Notes: a model not told the origin generated them from the sequence alone. A stretch of DNA of 37,448 bases from Anaerohalosphaeraceae bacterium (GCA_037479115.1 JBBFLK010000006.1:102477-139924); one strand, 5' to 3'; counted from the first letter of the stretch, positions 1 to 9,741 are shown. Translations and numbers: made by a program.

Positions 1-2
1 TG

Positions 3-1256
3 GGAGGAGGCATGGGGGGCATGGGCGGCGGCATGATGGGCGGCGGCATGATGGGAGGCGGCATGATGGGCGGCGGTATGGGAGGAATGGGGGGAGGCAT
101 GATGGGCGGTATGATGATGACCGGCATGAGCGGGAACTGGCGAGGCGAAATCCGCGCTGTTGAAATCATCTATCTGCTCCAGCAGACCGTGCGTCCTCTC
201 AGCTGGTACCTCGAAGGCGGAGAAGGACGGGTCTGGCAGTATAATGCCCGCAAACTGATTGTTTATCAAACCGCCGATGTCCACAAAGAGGTGGAAGCCT
301 TCCTGAAGAAACTCAAAGAAGGCATCGGTGATCAGGTCGCAATTGAAGCCCGCTTCCTGCTGGTCGATGAAAACTTCCTCGAAGAAATCGGATTAGATTT
401 TGACATCCCACGCTGGAGAGTCGGCAGCAAGTTCGGCGGCGGAACAGGCTTTCTCCAGAATATCAACCAGGATTCTATCAATCTGGCCAGGCCGAAAGCC
501 ACCTTTATCGGCTCCAGCCTCGGAGATGCCACAACCACAGGAACCCCTCTTCGTTCCTCACTGGACATGGGATTCAGCTGGGGCAGTGCGATGGATGACC
601 TTCAGGTGGAATTCCTGATTCGAGCTACCCAAATGCATCGGAACACCAAGTCGCTGTCGGCTCCGAAGGTCATGGTAATGAACGGGGAATCCGCTAACAT
701 TGAAGTTACGACCGAACGTCGGATTAAAACAGATGCCAGCTTCACAACGGAGACGCTGACCACGCTGGCCGGGACCGACCGAACACTGGCTTATTTTTCC
801 CACACAATCGAAAATATTGATACCGGGGTACGGCTGAACGTTATGCCGACTATCACCGAAGATAAAAAATATGTCCTCCTGCGGATTATCACCTATATGG
901 ACCTTCTTAACAATTTGCAGACGGATACAGCCGTTGGCCTGATGCCGACCCCGGAAGGCGGTGCAGTAGAAGTCACGGAAGACTACAGTCTGCCGACAAT
1001 TCAGACTTCCTCAATTGAGACCCGTGTCTCGGTCCCGGACCGCGGAACCGTTTTGCTGGGCGGCTTAACAATGACAGCCGAATATGAAGTCGAAGCAGGC
1101 GTACCCGGTTTGAGCAAACTGCCGGTATTGGGGCGGCTCTTTACGAATCGAAGCACGGTCAAGGACAAATCTGTCCTTTTGATTCTCGTTCGCCCGACGA
1201 TTGTTCTTCGGGAGGAAGCAGAGCAGGATGCGATTGCCTCTCTGAAACCTCTCTAA
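3..1256 (+). CDS. secretin-like outer-membrane protein, C-terminal part (5' truncated by window)
   Basis: The frame is open to the left edge of the window, so the true start lies upstream. The first visible part is a Met/Gly repeat (units such as MGGG and MMGGG, about residues 1-40), then an N-domain-like region. The C-terminal part from about residue 200 resembles the secretin domain of GspD/PilQ proteins. It ends with the hallmark G-V-P-G-L-S-K-L-P-V-L-G-R-L-F segment followed by a hydrophobic strand, LLILVRPTIV. Secretins form the outer-membrane ring of type II secretion and type IV pilus systems, and planctomycetes carry several divergent ones. No other secretion gene is seen here, so the system served is unknown. 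A strong bidirectional terminator follows the stop codon. The secretin call is fairly sure; the specific role is not. Confidence 0.75.
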   Translation, partial: GGGMGGMGGGMMGGGMMGGGMMGGGMGGMGGGMMGGMMMTGMSGNWRGEIRAVEIIYLLQQTVRPLSWYLEGGEGRVWQYNARKLIVYQTADVHKEVEAFLKKLKEGIGDQVAIEARFLLVDENFLEEIGLDFDIPRWRVGSKFGGGTGFLQNINQDSINLARPKATFIGSSLGDATTTGTPLRSSLDMGFSWGSAMDDLQVEFLIRATQMHRNTKSLSAPKVMVMNGESANIEVTTERRIKTDASFTTETLTTLAGTDRTLAYFSHTIENIDTGVRLNVMPTITEDKKYVLLRIITYMDLLNNLQTDTAVGLMPTPEGGAVEVTEDYSLPTIQTSSIETRVSVPDRGTVLLGGLTMTAEYEVEAGVPGLSKLPVLGRLFTNRSTVKDKSVLLILVRPTIVLREEAEQDAIASLKPL

Positions 1257-1272
1257 ACAAGCCAAAAAGGCA

Positions 1273-1316
1273 GCCATAAAAAAGGGACACCTATGCGGTG
1301 TCCCTTTTTTTATGGC
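1273..1316. terminator. bidirectional intrinsic terminator
   Basis: The arms are 1273-1291 (GCCATA, A-run, GGGACACC) and 1297-1316 (GGTGTCCC, T-run, ATGGC), around a 5-base loop TATGC. The A-run and T-run inside the stem make it work in both directions. It serves the secretin gene on the plus strand and the convergent aroK-aroC gene on the minus strand. Confidence 0.85.
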
Positions 1317-1332
1317 TTTGCTTTTGGATAAT

Positions 1333-2952
1333 TTATTTCAGACCATACTGCTGCGCCCAATCGGGATTGAGCCGCATTTGGATTTCCCATGCATCCCAAA
1401 GAACCAGAGCCGCCATGCTTTCCACCACCGGAACCAACCGGGGAACAATGCAGGGATCATGACGACCATGCGTCTCAATCACTCGGTCCTGCATCTGAAT
1501 ATCGAGCGTCCGCTGCGGACGGGCTATCGAGGAGGTCGGTTTCACACCGACACGCACAAGAATCGGCTGTCCGGTCGAAATTCCTCCCGTTATTCCGCCG
1601 GCATGATTGCTTAAAAAACCGCCGCCGCCCATGGCATCGTTGGCCTGACTGCCGCGCATCCGAGTCAGAGCAAACCCGTCTCCGATTTCCACGGCCTTGA
1701 CGGCCCCAAGACTCATCAGGGCCCCTGCAAGCCGCGCATCCAGTTTCGCAAAAACAGGGTCTCCAAGCCCCGGCGGCACTCCGCAAATCTCCAACTGAAT
1801 AATGCCGCCGACGGAGTCTGAATCATCGCGTGCTTTCCGAATTGCCTCCGCCATTTGTTCAGCGGCCTGCGGGTCGGCACAGCGGACGGGATTTTTTTCA
1901 ATTGCATCAGGCTCAAATACTTGGGCCCGGATACCCGCAATTTCAACGGTATGGGCCAAAATCCGAACCCCCTGCTTCTGAAGAATGCTTTTGGCAAACG
2001 CCCCCGCCATCACCCGCCCTGCCGTTTCACGTCCGGACGAACGCCCGCCTCCCCGATAATCCCGAATTCCGTATTTTTTATAAAAGGTAAAATCGGCATG
2101 TCCGGGACGAAAGAGGTCTTTAATACCCTCATAGGCCTGCGAGTCCTGATTTTTGTTAAAAATCACTAACGCGATCGGCGCCCCCGTGGTTTTGCCTTCA
2201 AAAACCCCGGAAAGCACGGAAACGCAATCCGCCTCATTTCGGGGAGTGGTCACATCGCTTTGGCCCGGCCGACGGCGGTTCAGCTCTTTTTGAATCTCTT
2301 CTTTGTTAAAGGGGAGTCCCGGACGCACCCCGTCCAGCACAGCCCCAATAGCCGGTCCGTGACTTTCCCCAAAGGTCGTAACCCGTATCAGCTCTCCATA
2401 TGTATTCGCATTCGTGCAGCGAACAGCCATTTCCTGGGCCACAGATTGACAGAGCTCTTCCGCCAGCTCTTCAGGATTTCGATGGGTCGTATCCAAAAGA
2501 ATATCCGCGTAAGGAAAAAGAACCTCATTTCGGCGGGCTGACTCTTCTTCAAACTTTTTTCGGCCCTCCGGCCCTTCCAACCAGGGCGGAATGCCGTTTT
2601 TGATAGCCCGCTCCCAGGCTGCCTGCGGCTGAGCCGTCAAAAGGATCAAAATGGAGTTCCAGCGAAGTGCCCGCCGATTGGCCGCTGACAAAAGAGTAGC
2701 ACCACCCGTGACAATCACCTTCCAGTCTTCCTCGGCCAGTGCCTTCACGGCTTGATTTTCAAGATTACGAAAGTACTCAGCCCCATGCTCCCTGTAAATC
2801 TCCCGGCAGGTTTTGTGAACCGCTGTGTTTTCAAGGTACTTTTGTTCAATCAGCGTGTCGGTCTCAACATACGGCAGACCGATCTTGTCCGAAAAAAGCT
2901 TGCCGATTGTGCTTTTTCCGACACCTTTGGAGCCAGTAATGACAATTCTCAT
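1333..2952 (-). CDS. aroK-aroC: shikimate kinase-chorismate synthase fusion protein
   Basis: 539 aa. Residues 1 to about 170 are a shikimate kinase: Walker A GSKGVGKST (7-15), shikimate-binding D32 in ETD, R62 in FRNLE, and GGA (83-85) where most enzymes have GGG. Residues from about 182 to the end are a full chorismate synthase, with TTFGESHG near the start, RPGQSDVTTPRNE, the RDYRGGGRSSGRETAGR signature, and a C-terminal D-P-C-I-V-P-R motif. Shikimate kinase makes shikimate-3-phosphate. Chorismate synthase converts EPSP to chorismate with reduced FMN. The AroA step between them is not in this protein. Met175 (codon 2428-2430) sits just before the chorismate synthase part, like an ancestral start. 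Translation starts at the ATG at 2952, the first codon before the Walker A strand. Both halves look catalytically complete, but the GGG-to-GGA change and the first Asp to Glu30 deserve testing. Confidence 0.93.
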   Translation of the reverse strand: MRIVITGSKGVGKSTIGKLFSDKIGLPYVETDTLIEQKYLENTAVHKTCREIYREHGAEYFRNLENQAVKALAEEDWKVIVTGGATLLSAANRRALRWNSILILLTAQPQAAWERAIKNGIPPWLEGPEGRKKFEEESARRNEVLFPYADILLDTTHRNPEELAEELCQSVAQEMAVRCTNANTYGELIRVTTFGESHGPAIGAVLDGVRPGLPFNKEEIQKELNRRRPGQSDVTTPRNEADCVSVLSGVFEGKTTGAPIALVIFNKNQDSQAYEGIKDLFRPGHADFTFYKKYGIRDYRGGGRSSGRETAGRVMAGAFAKSILQKQGVRILAHTVEIAGIRAQVFEPDAIEKNPVRCADPQAAEQMAEAIRKARDDSDSVGGIIQLEICGVPPGLGDPVFAKLDARLAGALMSLGAVKAVEIGDGFALTRMRGSQANDAMGGGGFLSNHAGGITGGISTGQPILVRVGVKPTSSIARPQRTLDIQMQDRVIETHGRHDPCIVPRLVPVVESMAALVLWDAWEIQMRLNPDWAQQYGLK

Positions 2953-2999
2953 TTTTATCTGCCCGTTTTATCTTTTTATTCTTTTTCGCCTCATACTGA

Positions 3000-3028
3000 A
3001 TTCTATTTTAAATTCAGAAAACTCGCAA
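3000..3028 (-). promoter_or_regulatory. candidate sigma-70-type promoter of aroK-aroC
   Basis: On the minus strand a TTGCGA box (3028-3023) is followed after exactly 17 bases by TAGAAT (3005-3000). The predicted transcript would start near 2993, about 40 bases before the ATG. It lies in the 173-bp divergent region shared with the Rrf2 gene. Confidence 0.45.
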
Positions 3029-3046
3029 AAAATATCTTTTTTTCAT

Positions 3047-3077
3047 TTGACAAAAAATTCCCCTATAATATTATATA
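3047..3077 (+). promoter_or_regulatory. candidate promoter of the Rrf2-metY operon
   Basis: A perfect TTGACA lies at 3047-3052. With 17-19 base spacing the -10 would be ATTATA, TTATAT or TATATA (3070-3077). TATAAT at 3064-3069 is present but only 11 bases from the -35, too close to pair with it. The exact -10 is therefore uncertain in this AT-rich stretch. Confidence 0.45.
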
Positions 3078-3100
3078 CCAAGTAGTAAAAGTAGTATATA
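3072..3100. promoter_or_regulatory. candidate operator palindrome for the Rrf2 regulator
   Basis: TATATAC (3072-3078) and GTATATA (3094-3100) form an inverted repeat with a 15-base spacer. It overlaps the proposed -10 and start site of the Rrf2 gene, as expected for autoregulation. An internal direct repeat AGTAGTA-AA-AGTAGTA lies at 3081-3096. AT-richness makes chance symmetry possible. Confidence 0.3.
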
Positions 3101-3125
3101 TGTTAGAGATATATCATCTTAATTT

Positions 3126-3566
3126 ATGAGAATTTCAACCAAAACCAGATACGGAACACGCTTTTTAATCGAACTGGCCTGTCAGTACGGCAAAGGCCCT
3201 GTTTATATGAAAGACATCGCCCGTTCGGAGGGCATATCCGAAAAATACCTCAGTCAAATCCTGATTACGCTGCGGTCCGCAGGACTCGTAGAGGGATTCC
3301 GAGGAACGAACGGCGGCTATGTCCTCAGCCGACCCCCTTCTGAAATCACCGCCCGGGAAATCGTCAGTATCCTCGAAGGCGGATTATCCATCATCGACTG
3401 CACCCAAGACGATGGGGTCTGCCCACGCAAGGCACAATGCTCCAGCCAGGACATTTGGGCAAAAGTCGAACAGACCCTTTCGCAGGTGCTGGAGTCCATT
3501 ACATTAGAACAGCTGGCTTTGGATCATCAGAGGAAAAAACAGCAAAAACCGATGTATTACATTTAA
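3126..3566 (+). CDS. Rrf2-family transcriptional regulator with IscR-like cysteines
   Basis: 146 aa, full length for the family. The N-terminus MRISTKTRYGTRFLIELA and the winged helix-turn-helix around residues 27-67 (KDIARSEGISEKYLSQIL, then RGTNGGYVLSRP) are typical of Rrf2/IscR/CymR proteins. Three cysteines, C92, C99 and C105, lie in the same place as the [2Fe-2S] ligands of IscR (C92, C98, C104), so cluster binding and redox or iron-sulfur sensing is likely by analogy. The metY gene follows after 24 bases and is almost surely co-transcribed. This suggests control of sulfur amino-acid metabolism, as known for other Rrf2 members such as CymR. No iscS/iscU genes are near, so calling it IscR is not justified. 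No clear Shine-Dalgarno sequence precedes the ATG. Confidence 0.9.
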   Translation: MRISTKTRYGTRFLIELACQYGKGPVYMKDIARSEGISEKYLSQILITLRSAGLVEGFRGTNGGYVLSRPPSEITAREIVSILEGGLSIIDCTQDDGVCPRKAQCSSQDIWAKVEQTLSQVLESITLEQLALDHQRKKQQKPMYYI

Positions 3567-4889
<1,323 letters not shown>

Positions 4890-4894
4890 AATGG

Positions 4895-5164
4895 GTGATT
4901 CCGAGCAAGACTCCTTCGATAAAACTAGACCTTCCGGCTCCTTTAGCCGGCTGGATAGTCCTTCTGTTCTTTTTTTCGGTTGCCGGAGGAATCATCCAAA
5001 CCAAACGAGCGGGGCTGATTGAGACAGATAGACAAAAAGTAAAGAATCAGCAGCAAGTACGAAAGCCCGATTCCAGCAGGGATTGCGAACATTCCTTACT
5101 TCTCCTGTCGCCTTTTGGGTCTCTTCCCAAATACTATAACGGCAATCCTTCGGAAAAAGAATAA
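4895..5164 (+). CDS. doubtful small membrane protein ORF
   Basis: A GTG-started 89-aa reading frame begins 6 bases after the metY stop. It has one hydrophobic stretch (about residues 18-36, APLAGWIVLLFFFSVAGG) followed by a charged, basic tail. The layout is what a single-pass small membrane protein would show, but the ribosome site is poor and the second half reads like non-coding sequence. I do not recognise it, and it may be chance. Confidence 0.22.
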   Translation: MIPSKTPSIKLDLPAPLAGWIVLLFFFSVAGGIIQTKRAGLIETDRQKVKNQQQVRKPDSSRDCEHSLLLLSPFGSLPKYYNGNPSEKE

Positions 5165-5303
5165 AAAAAATTTTTTCCCGCCGCTGTATTCTGAATCCCC
5201 TATATCCGAATAGAGCAAACCGCTGACTTCAAACAACTGAACAGATGCCGGTTTTTCCGCATCTATCACCCGCCGAAAAACATCCGAAACGGATGAAAAA
5301 CCG

Positions 5304-5332
5304 TTGCCTGCAGAGAGAAAAAATGATATAAA
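5304..5332 (+). promoter_or_regulatory. candidate promoter of nifJ
   Basis: TTGCCT (5304-5309) is followed after 17 bases by TATAAA (5327-5332). Transcription would start near 5339, giving a leader of about 64 bases. This argues against translation starting at the TTG at 5304. Confidence 0.5.
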
Positions 5333-5402
5333 GTCGATTTCTCTTAGGTATGGGACTTTCCGTTTCCCTCTAACAGTTTTTTCTGAAATTGGAGAAACCT
5401 TT

Positions 5403-8400
5403 ATGGCACGAAAAATGGTTACCATAGACGGCAATACGGCCGTTGCCCACGTAGCCCATGCTACCAACGAAGTCATTGCAATTTACCCAATTACGCCCAG
5501 CTCCCCGATGGGCGAAATGGCCGACGCGAAAAGCGCCGCCGGCGAACGAAACATCTGGGGCACTGTTCCTTCGGTAACGGAAATGCAGTCCGAAGGCGGA
5601 GCTGCCGGTGCCGTCCATGGTGCCCTGCTCACGGGTGCTCTGACAACTACCTTTACCGCTTCGCAGGGCCTCCTGCTGATGATTCCGAATATGTATAAAA
5701 TCGCCGGAGAACTCCTGCCGACTGTATTCCACGTCTCGGCCCGTTCGCTGGCCTGTCAGGCCCTCAGCATCTTCGGAGACCACTCGGACGTCATGTCCGT
5801 CCGGCAAACCGGCTTTGCTCTGCTGGCTTCCGCTAATGTGCAGGAAGTGATGGATATGTCGCTCATTGCCCAGCAGGCCACCCTGGCCAGCCGTGTGCCG
5901 TTTCTCCATTTCTTTGACGGATTCCGTACCAGCCATGAAGTGCAGAAGGTGGAAGAGCTGACCTTCGATGATATGCGGGCGATGATTGATGAAAAACTGG
6001 TGGCCGCTCACAAGGCACGGGCCTTAAGTCCGGACCATCCGATGATCAGCGGCACCGCCCAAAATCCGGATGTCTATTTCCAGGGCCGTGAAACCGTCAA
6101 TCCCTTCTACCTGGCCTGCCCCGATATTGTCCAGCAGACGATGGACAAATTCGCCAAAATCGTCGGTCGGCAGTATCATCTGTTCGACTATGTCGGAGCC
6201 CCCGATGCGGAAAAAGTCATCGTGATTATGTGCTCCGGCGCCGATGTGGTGCACGAAACCGTGGACTATTTGACGTCTCGCGGGGAAAAGGTCGGCGTCC
6301 TGAAGGTCCGGCTGTATCGGCCGTTCAGCAGCAAACACTTCGTGCAGGCCCTCCCGAAAACCGTCAAAAAGATTGCAGTGCTGGACCGCACCAAAGAGCC
6401 CGGTTCCATCGGCGAACCGCTGTACCTCGATGTCCGCTCCGCTGTGGGAGAAGGAATGTCCGAAGGCTGGGCACCGTTCAAGGACTATCCGAAAATCATC
6501 GGCGGACGGTACGGCCTGGGCTCCAAGGACTTTACGCCGGCTATGGTCAAGGCCGTCTTTGACAACCTGGATGCCCCGCAGCCGAAAAATCATTTCACCG
6601 TCGGCATTATTGACGACGTCTGCCACACAAGTCTGACGGTGGATGAATCGTTTGACATCGGCGGAAAGACCTTCACAGGTCTGTTCTATGGACTCGGTTC
6701 AGACGGAACCGTCGGAGCCAACAAGAACAGCATCAAAATTATCGGCGAACAGACGCCCAACTATGCTCAGGGCTATTTCGTTTACGACTCCAAGAAGGCC
6801 GGCACCATTACCGTTTCTCACTTGCGGTTTGGTCCGGACCCGATTCGCAGTCCTTATCTGATTTCCCGGGCGGACTTCGTGGCCTGCCACAATCCGAGCT
6901 TCCTCGAAAAATACGATATGCTTTCCAACCTCAAGCCCGGCGGCACCTTCCTGCTCACCAGCAGCCATGGTCCGGAGGAAGTCTGGGATACCCTCCCCCT
7001 GGAGGTGCAGCAGCAAATCATTGACAAGAAAATCAACTTCTATGTGATTGACGCGATTGGAATCGCCGAGCAGCTGGGACTGGGAAGCCGCATCAATGTC
7101 ATCATGCAGACGGCCTTCTTTAAGATCAGCAGCGTCATTGACATTCAACAGGCCGTCAAAGCCATTAAAGACGCCATTTACAAAACCTACGGCAAGAAGG
7201 GCGAAAAAATCATCCAGATGAACAACGCCGCTGTGGACCAGGCCCTTGAAAAGGTTTACAAAGTCCAGGTGCCCTCGAAAGCCACCAGCAAGATTCGAAT
7301 GGCCAAAATGGTGCCGGATGACGCCCCTGAATTTGTCCGCACCGTCACGGCGGAAATCCTGGCCGGACGGGGCGACAAGCTGCCCGTCAGCAAGATGCCC
7401 TGCGATGGGAAATTCCCAACCGGCACAACTCAGTACGAAAAACGAAACATTGCCGTACATATTCCGGTCTGGGAACCTGAACTGTGCATCCAGTGCGGCC
7501 AGTGCTCGTTCGTGTGTCCTCATGCCGCAATTCGCATCAAGGCCTATGACCCGGCCTGCCTGAAGAACGCTCCGGCCGCTTTCAAGAGCACCGACGCCAA
7601 GGGCAAGGAATTCGCCGGAATGAAGTTTACGGTGCAGGTGGCTCCGGAAGACTGCACCGGATGCGAGGCCTGCGTGGTAACCTGTCCGGGTATTGAAAAA
7701 GACGCCAATAAACAGCCGACCGGACGCAAGGCCATCAATATGGCCCTCCAGGAACCGCTGCGGGCCCAGGAGCGGGAGAACTTCCGCTTCTTCCTGTCTA
7801 TCCCGAACACGGACCCGAAAAAATTCAAACTGGCTTCCATCAAAGGCAGCCAGCTGGTTCCGCCGCTGTTTGAGTTCTCCGGCGCCTGCGCCGGCTGCGG
7901 TGAAACCGCCAACATCAAATTAATCAGCCAGCTGTTCGGCGACCGCCTTTACATCGCCAACGCGACGGGCTGTTCTTCGATTTACGGCGGCAATCTGCCC
8001 ACCACGCCCTACACCAAACGGGCGGACGGACGCGGTCCTGTTTGGAGCAACAGTCTCTTTGAAGACAATGCGGAATTCGGGATGGGCATGCGGCTGGCCA
8101 TTAACAAAATGATGACGCACGCCCTCGAACTGCTCGACCGGGTAGCCTCCGCGGGCTGCGTGAGCAAGGAACTGGCCGAAAGTCTCAAGGAAGGGATGAA
8201 AACCCAGGATACACAGGAAGGCATCGAGGCCCAGCGTGCTCGGGTCGATGAATTGAAAGCCGCCTGCCGGAAAAGCAACTGTGCCGAATGTGAGCGGCTC
8301 CTGACCGTGGCTGACTACCTGGTTCGAAAGAGCGTCTGGATTGTCGGCGGCGACGGCTGGGCCTATGATATCGGCTATGGCGGACTCGACCATGTCCTGG

Positions 8401-8978
8401 CCAGCGGCGAAAATGTAAACGTTCTGGTGATGGACACAGAAGTGTATTCAAATACAGGCGGCCAGATGTCCAAGTCCACTCCTCTCGGTGCTGTTGCCCA
8501 GTTTGCAGCCGGCGGCAAACGCCTGCCCAAAAAGGATATGGGGCTGATTGCCATGACATACGGCAACATCTATGTGGCCTCCATCGCTATCGGAGCCAAC
8601 CCGACCCAGGCCGTCAAGGCCTTCGTGGAAGCGGAAAGCTATGACGGACCGTCCCTGATTCTGTCCTATTGCCACTGCATCGCACACGGCATCGAGGATA
8701 TGAGCCGCGGCTATGAAGAGCAAAAGAAGGCCGTCGCCTGCGGACACTGGCCCTTGTACCGATTCGACCCGCGGCTGGCTCGCGAAGGAAAGAATCCGCT
8801 TCAGCTGGATTCCAAAGCCCCCACAATGGACTTTGCGGAATATGCCAAAGGGGAAAACCGCTTCCGGATCCTGCAGAAAATCGAGCCGCAGACCGCTCAG
8901 CGGCTCCTGGAGGAAGCCCAGAAGCACGTCAAACGGAAATATGCCCTTTACGAAAAGCTGTCACAAATCGAATGCTGA
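5403..8978 (+). CDS. nifJ: pyruvate:ferredoxin (flavodoxin) oxidoreductase, single-chain
   Basis: 1191 aa, the normal length of homodimeric PFOR. It converts pyruvate and CoA to acetyl-CoA and CO2 with reduction of ferredoxin or flavodoxin, a central anaerobic reaction. Domains in order: pyrimidine-binding domain (IDGNTAVAHVAHATNEVIAIYPITPSSPM at the start), CoA/transketolase-C-like domain, EKR region, two 4Fe-4S motifs (C695-X2-C698-X2-C701-X3-C705 and C751-X2-C754-X2-C757-X3-C761), and the TPP-binding domain. The last has C829/C832 for the proximal cluster and GDGWAYDIGYGGLDH near residue 982. The start at 5403 is chosen because TTGGAGAAACC provides a ribosome site and MARKMVTIDGN matches the family start. 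The frame is open for 33 more codons upstream but that part holds the promoter. Gene is monocistronic by its promoter and terminator. Confidence 0.97.
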   Translation: MARKMVTIDGNTAVAHVAHATNEVIAIYPITPSSPMGEMADAKSAAGERNIWGTVPSVTEMQSEGGAAGAVHGALLTGALTTTFTASQGLLLMIPNMYKIAGELLPTVFHVSARSLACQALSIFGDHSDVMSVRQTGFALLASANVQEVMDMSLIAQQATLASRVPFLHFFDGFRTSHEVQKVEELTFDDMRAMIDEKLVAAHKARALSPDHPMISGTAQNPDVYFQGRETVNPFYLACPDIVQQTMDKFAKIVGRQYHLFDYVGAPDAEKVIVIMCSGADVVHETVDYLTSRGEKVGVLKVRLYRPFSSKHFVQALPKTVKKIAVLDRTKEPGSIGEPLYLDVRSAVGEGMSEGWAPFKDYPKIIGGRYGLGSKDFTPAMVKAVFDNLDAPQPKNHFTVGIIDDVCHTSLTVDESFDIGGKTFTGLFYGLGSDGTVGANKNSIKIIGEQTPNYAQGYFVYDSKKAGTITVSHLRFGPDPIRSPYLISRADFVACHNPSFLEKYDMLSNLKPGGTFLLTSSHGPEEVWDTLPLEVQQQIIDKKINFYVIDAIGIAEQLGLGSRINVIMQTAFFKISSVIDIQQAVKAIKDAIYKTYGKKGEKIIQMNNAAVDQALEKVYKVQVPSKATSKIRMAKMVPDDAPEFVRTVTAEILAGRGDKLPVSKMPCDGKFPTGTTQYEKRNIAVHIPVWEPELCIQCGQCSFVCPHAAIRIKAYDPACLKNAPAAFKSTDAKGKEFAGMKFTVQVAPEDCTGCEACVVTCPGIEKDANKQPTGRKAINMALQEPLRAQERENFRFFLSIPNTDPKKFKLASIKGSQLVPPLFEFSGACAGCGETANIKLISQLFGDRLYIANATGCSSIYGGNLPTTPYTKRADGRGPVWSNSLFEDNAEFGMGMRLAINKMMTHALELLDRVASAGCVSKELAESLKEGMKTQDTQEGIEAQRARVDELKAACRKSNCAECERLLTVADYLVRKSVWIVGGDGWAYDIGYGGLDHVLASGENVNVLVMDTEVYSNTGGQMSKSTPLGAVAQFAAGGKRLPKKDMGLIAMTYGNIYVASIAIGANPTQAVKAFVEAESYDGPSLILSYCHCIAHGIEDMSRGYEEQKKAVACGHWPLYRFDPRLAREGKNPLQLDSKAPTMDFAEYAKGENRFRILQKIEPQTAQRLLEEAQKHVKRKYALYEKLSQIEC

Positions 8979-8985
8979 TTTGTCC

Positions 8986-9029
8986 GAACAGGCGGTCCTG
9001 CAAAACAGGACCGCCTGTTCTTTCTTTTC
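8986..9029 (+). terminator. intrinsic terminator of nifJ
   Basis: A perfect 15-bp stem (8986-9000 with 9006-9020, GAACAGGCGGTCCTG and complement) closes a CAAAA loop and is followed by TTTCTTTTC. It begins 7 bases after the nifJ stop codon. Confidence 0.92.
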
Positions 9030-9047
9030 GATGGAAAGGAAAAGCAT

Positions 9048-9725
9048 ATGACCCTGGTAAGAAGGATGCATCCGGTTCTGCTCGTAATTTTCATTCTTGC
9101 CGGCTGTGCTTCTCAGAAAACCTCGCAATCTTCTCCAGAAAGAAGCGGAGCTTGTCCTGACCTCCTAAAAGCCCAGGCCGTCACTGTCTTTTATCTGCCA
9201 ACCGGAAAACCCTACCTCACTGAACAAGAGCACAAAATTTGTCCCTCCGCCAAATCCCTTGAAATCGTCTCCGAAGAACCCCACGCTAAAATGTACTGGA
9301 AATGGGACAAAAACGGCTTTTCCCGCTCTTCTTCCCCCCAAAATCCTCTCGGAGAATGGAATGCTGAATCGATTCTGGCTGTGTATGCCGGAGTTCTCTA
9401 CGGCAGCGGCCTGCTCCCCGTTGAAGGTTTCACTGAAGGCTCAACAGTCTCTCTGGAAGGCCAGGCCTATCTCCCTATCCCGATGGACCTCAAATCGCCC
9501 GGTTTGAAAACGGTCTTCTATCGAAATCAAAAAACAGGACTTATCGACCGAGTAATGATTCAAAACGTTCCCAATCAAACCGCCGTAATGGCTATCCTCT
9601 ATAACTGGAAACTCTCAGGAAGAGGGAAAACCCTGATTCCGCGAAATATAGACATATTCGATATAACAAGTGGATTATTCGCCAAAAATCTTCTTATCCA
9701 AATCGATTATAAACTTGTTCAATGA
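9048..9725 (+). CDS. lipoprotein of unknown function
   Basis: 225 aa. A basic N-terminus (VRRMH), a hydrophobic stretch and the lipobox L17-A18-G19-C20 mark it as a lipoprotein, presumably anchored on the periplasmic side of a membrane. The mature part has no motif I recognise. It contains segments that look like beta strands (VTVFYLPTGKPYL, GLKTVFYRNQKTGLIDRVMI) and two further cysteines (C36 and C65) that could pair. A ribosome site GGAAAGGAAAA precedes the ATG by about 7 bases. It sits 20 bases after the nifJ terminator and 285 bases before the EPS operon, so it could belong with either or with neither. Function unknown. Confidence 0.8.
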   Translation: MTLVRRMHPVLLVIFILAGCASQKTSQSSPERSGACPDLLKAQAVTVFYLPTGKPYLTEQEHKICPSAKSLEIVSEEPHAKMYWKWDKNGFSRSSSPQNPLGEWNAESILAVYAGVLYGSGLLPVEGFTEGSTVSLEGQAYLPIPMDLKSPGLKTVFYRNQKTGLIDRVMIQNVPNQTAVMAILYNWKLSGRGKTLIPRNIDIFDITSGLFAKNLLIQIDYKLVQ

Positions 9726-9741
9726 CAGGTTTTTCTATATT

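Larger units (their letters stand above)
4890..5402 (+). other. 513-bp intergenic stretch, mostly without recognised genes
   Basis: It holds a weak hairpin CCGGCT-CCTTT-AGCCGG (4934-4950) with a T-run only 20 bases later, a doubtful small ORF (4895-5164), and the nifJ promoter at its right end. The middle part (about 5165-5300) shows no coding signal on either strand that I can support. Confidence 0.5.

Noticed and set aside
3064-3069. TATAAT as -10 of the Rrf2 promoter
   Set aside because: It lies only 11 bases after the TTGACA, and there is no good -35 at 16-18 bases upstream of it.
4934-4976. Terminator after metY
   Set aside because: The stem is only 6 bp and the T-run begins 20 bases later, so the geometry is wrong for an intrinsic terminator.
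5304-5402. TTG start that would extend PFOR by 33 residues
   Set aside because: The TTG coincides with a -35 box and the extension resembles nothing in the family. The ATG at 5403 has a ribosome site and the usual N-terminus.
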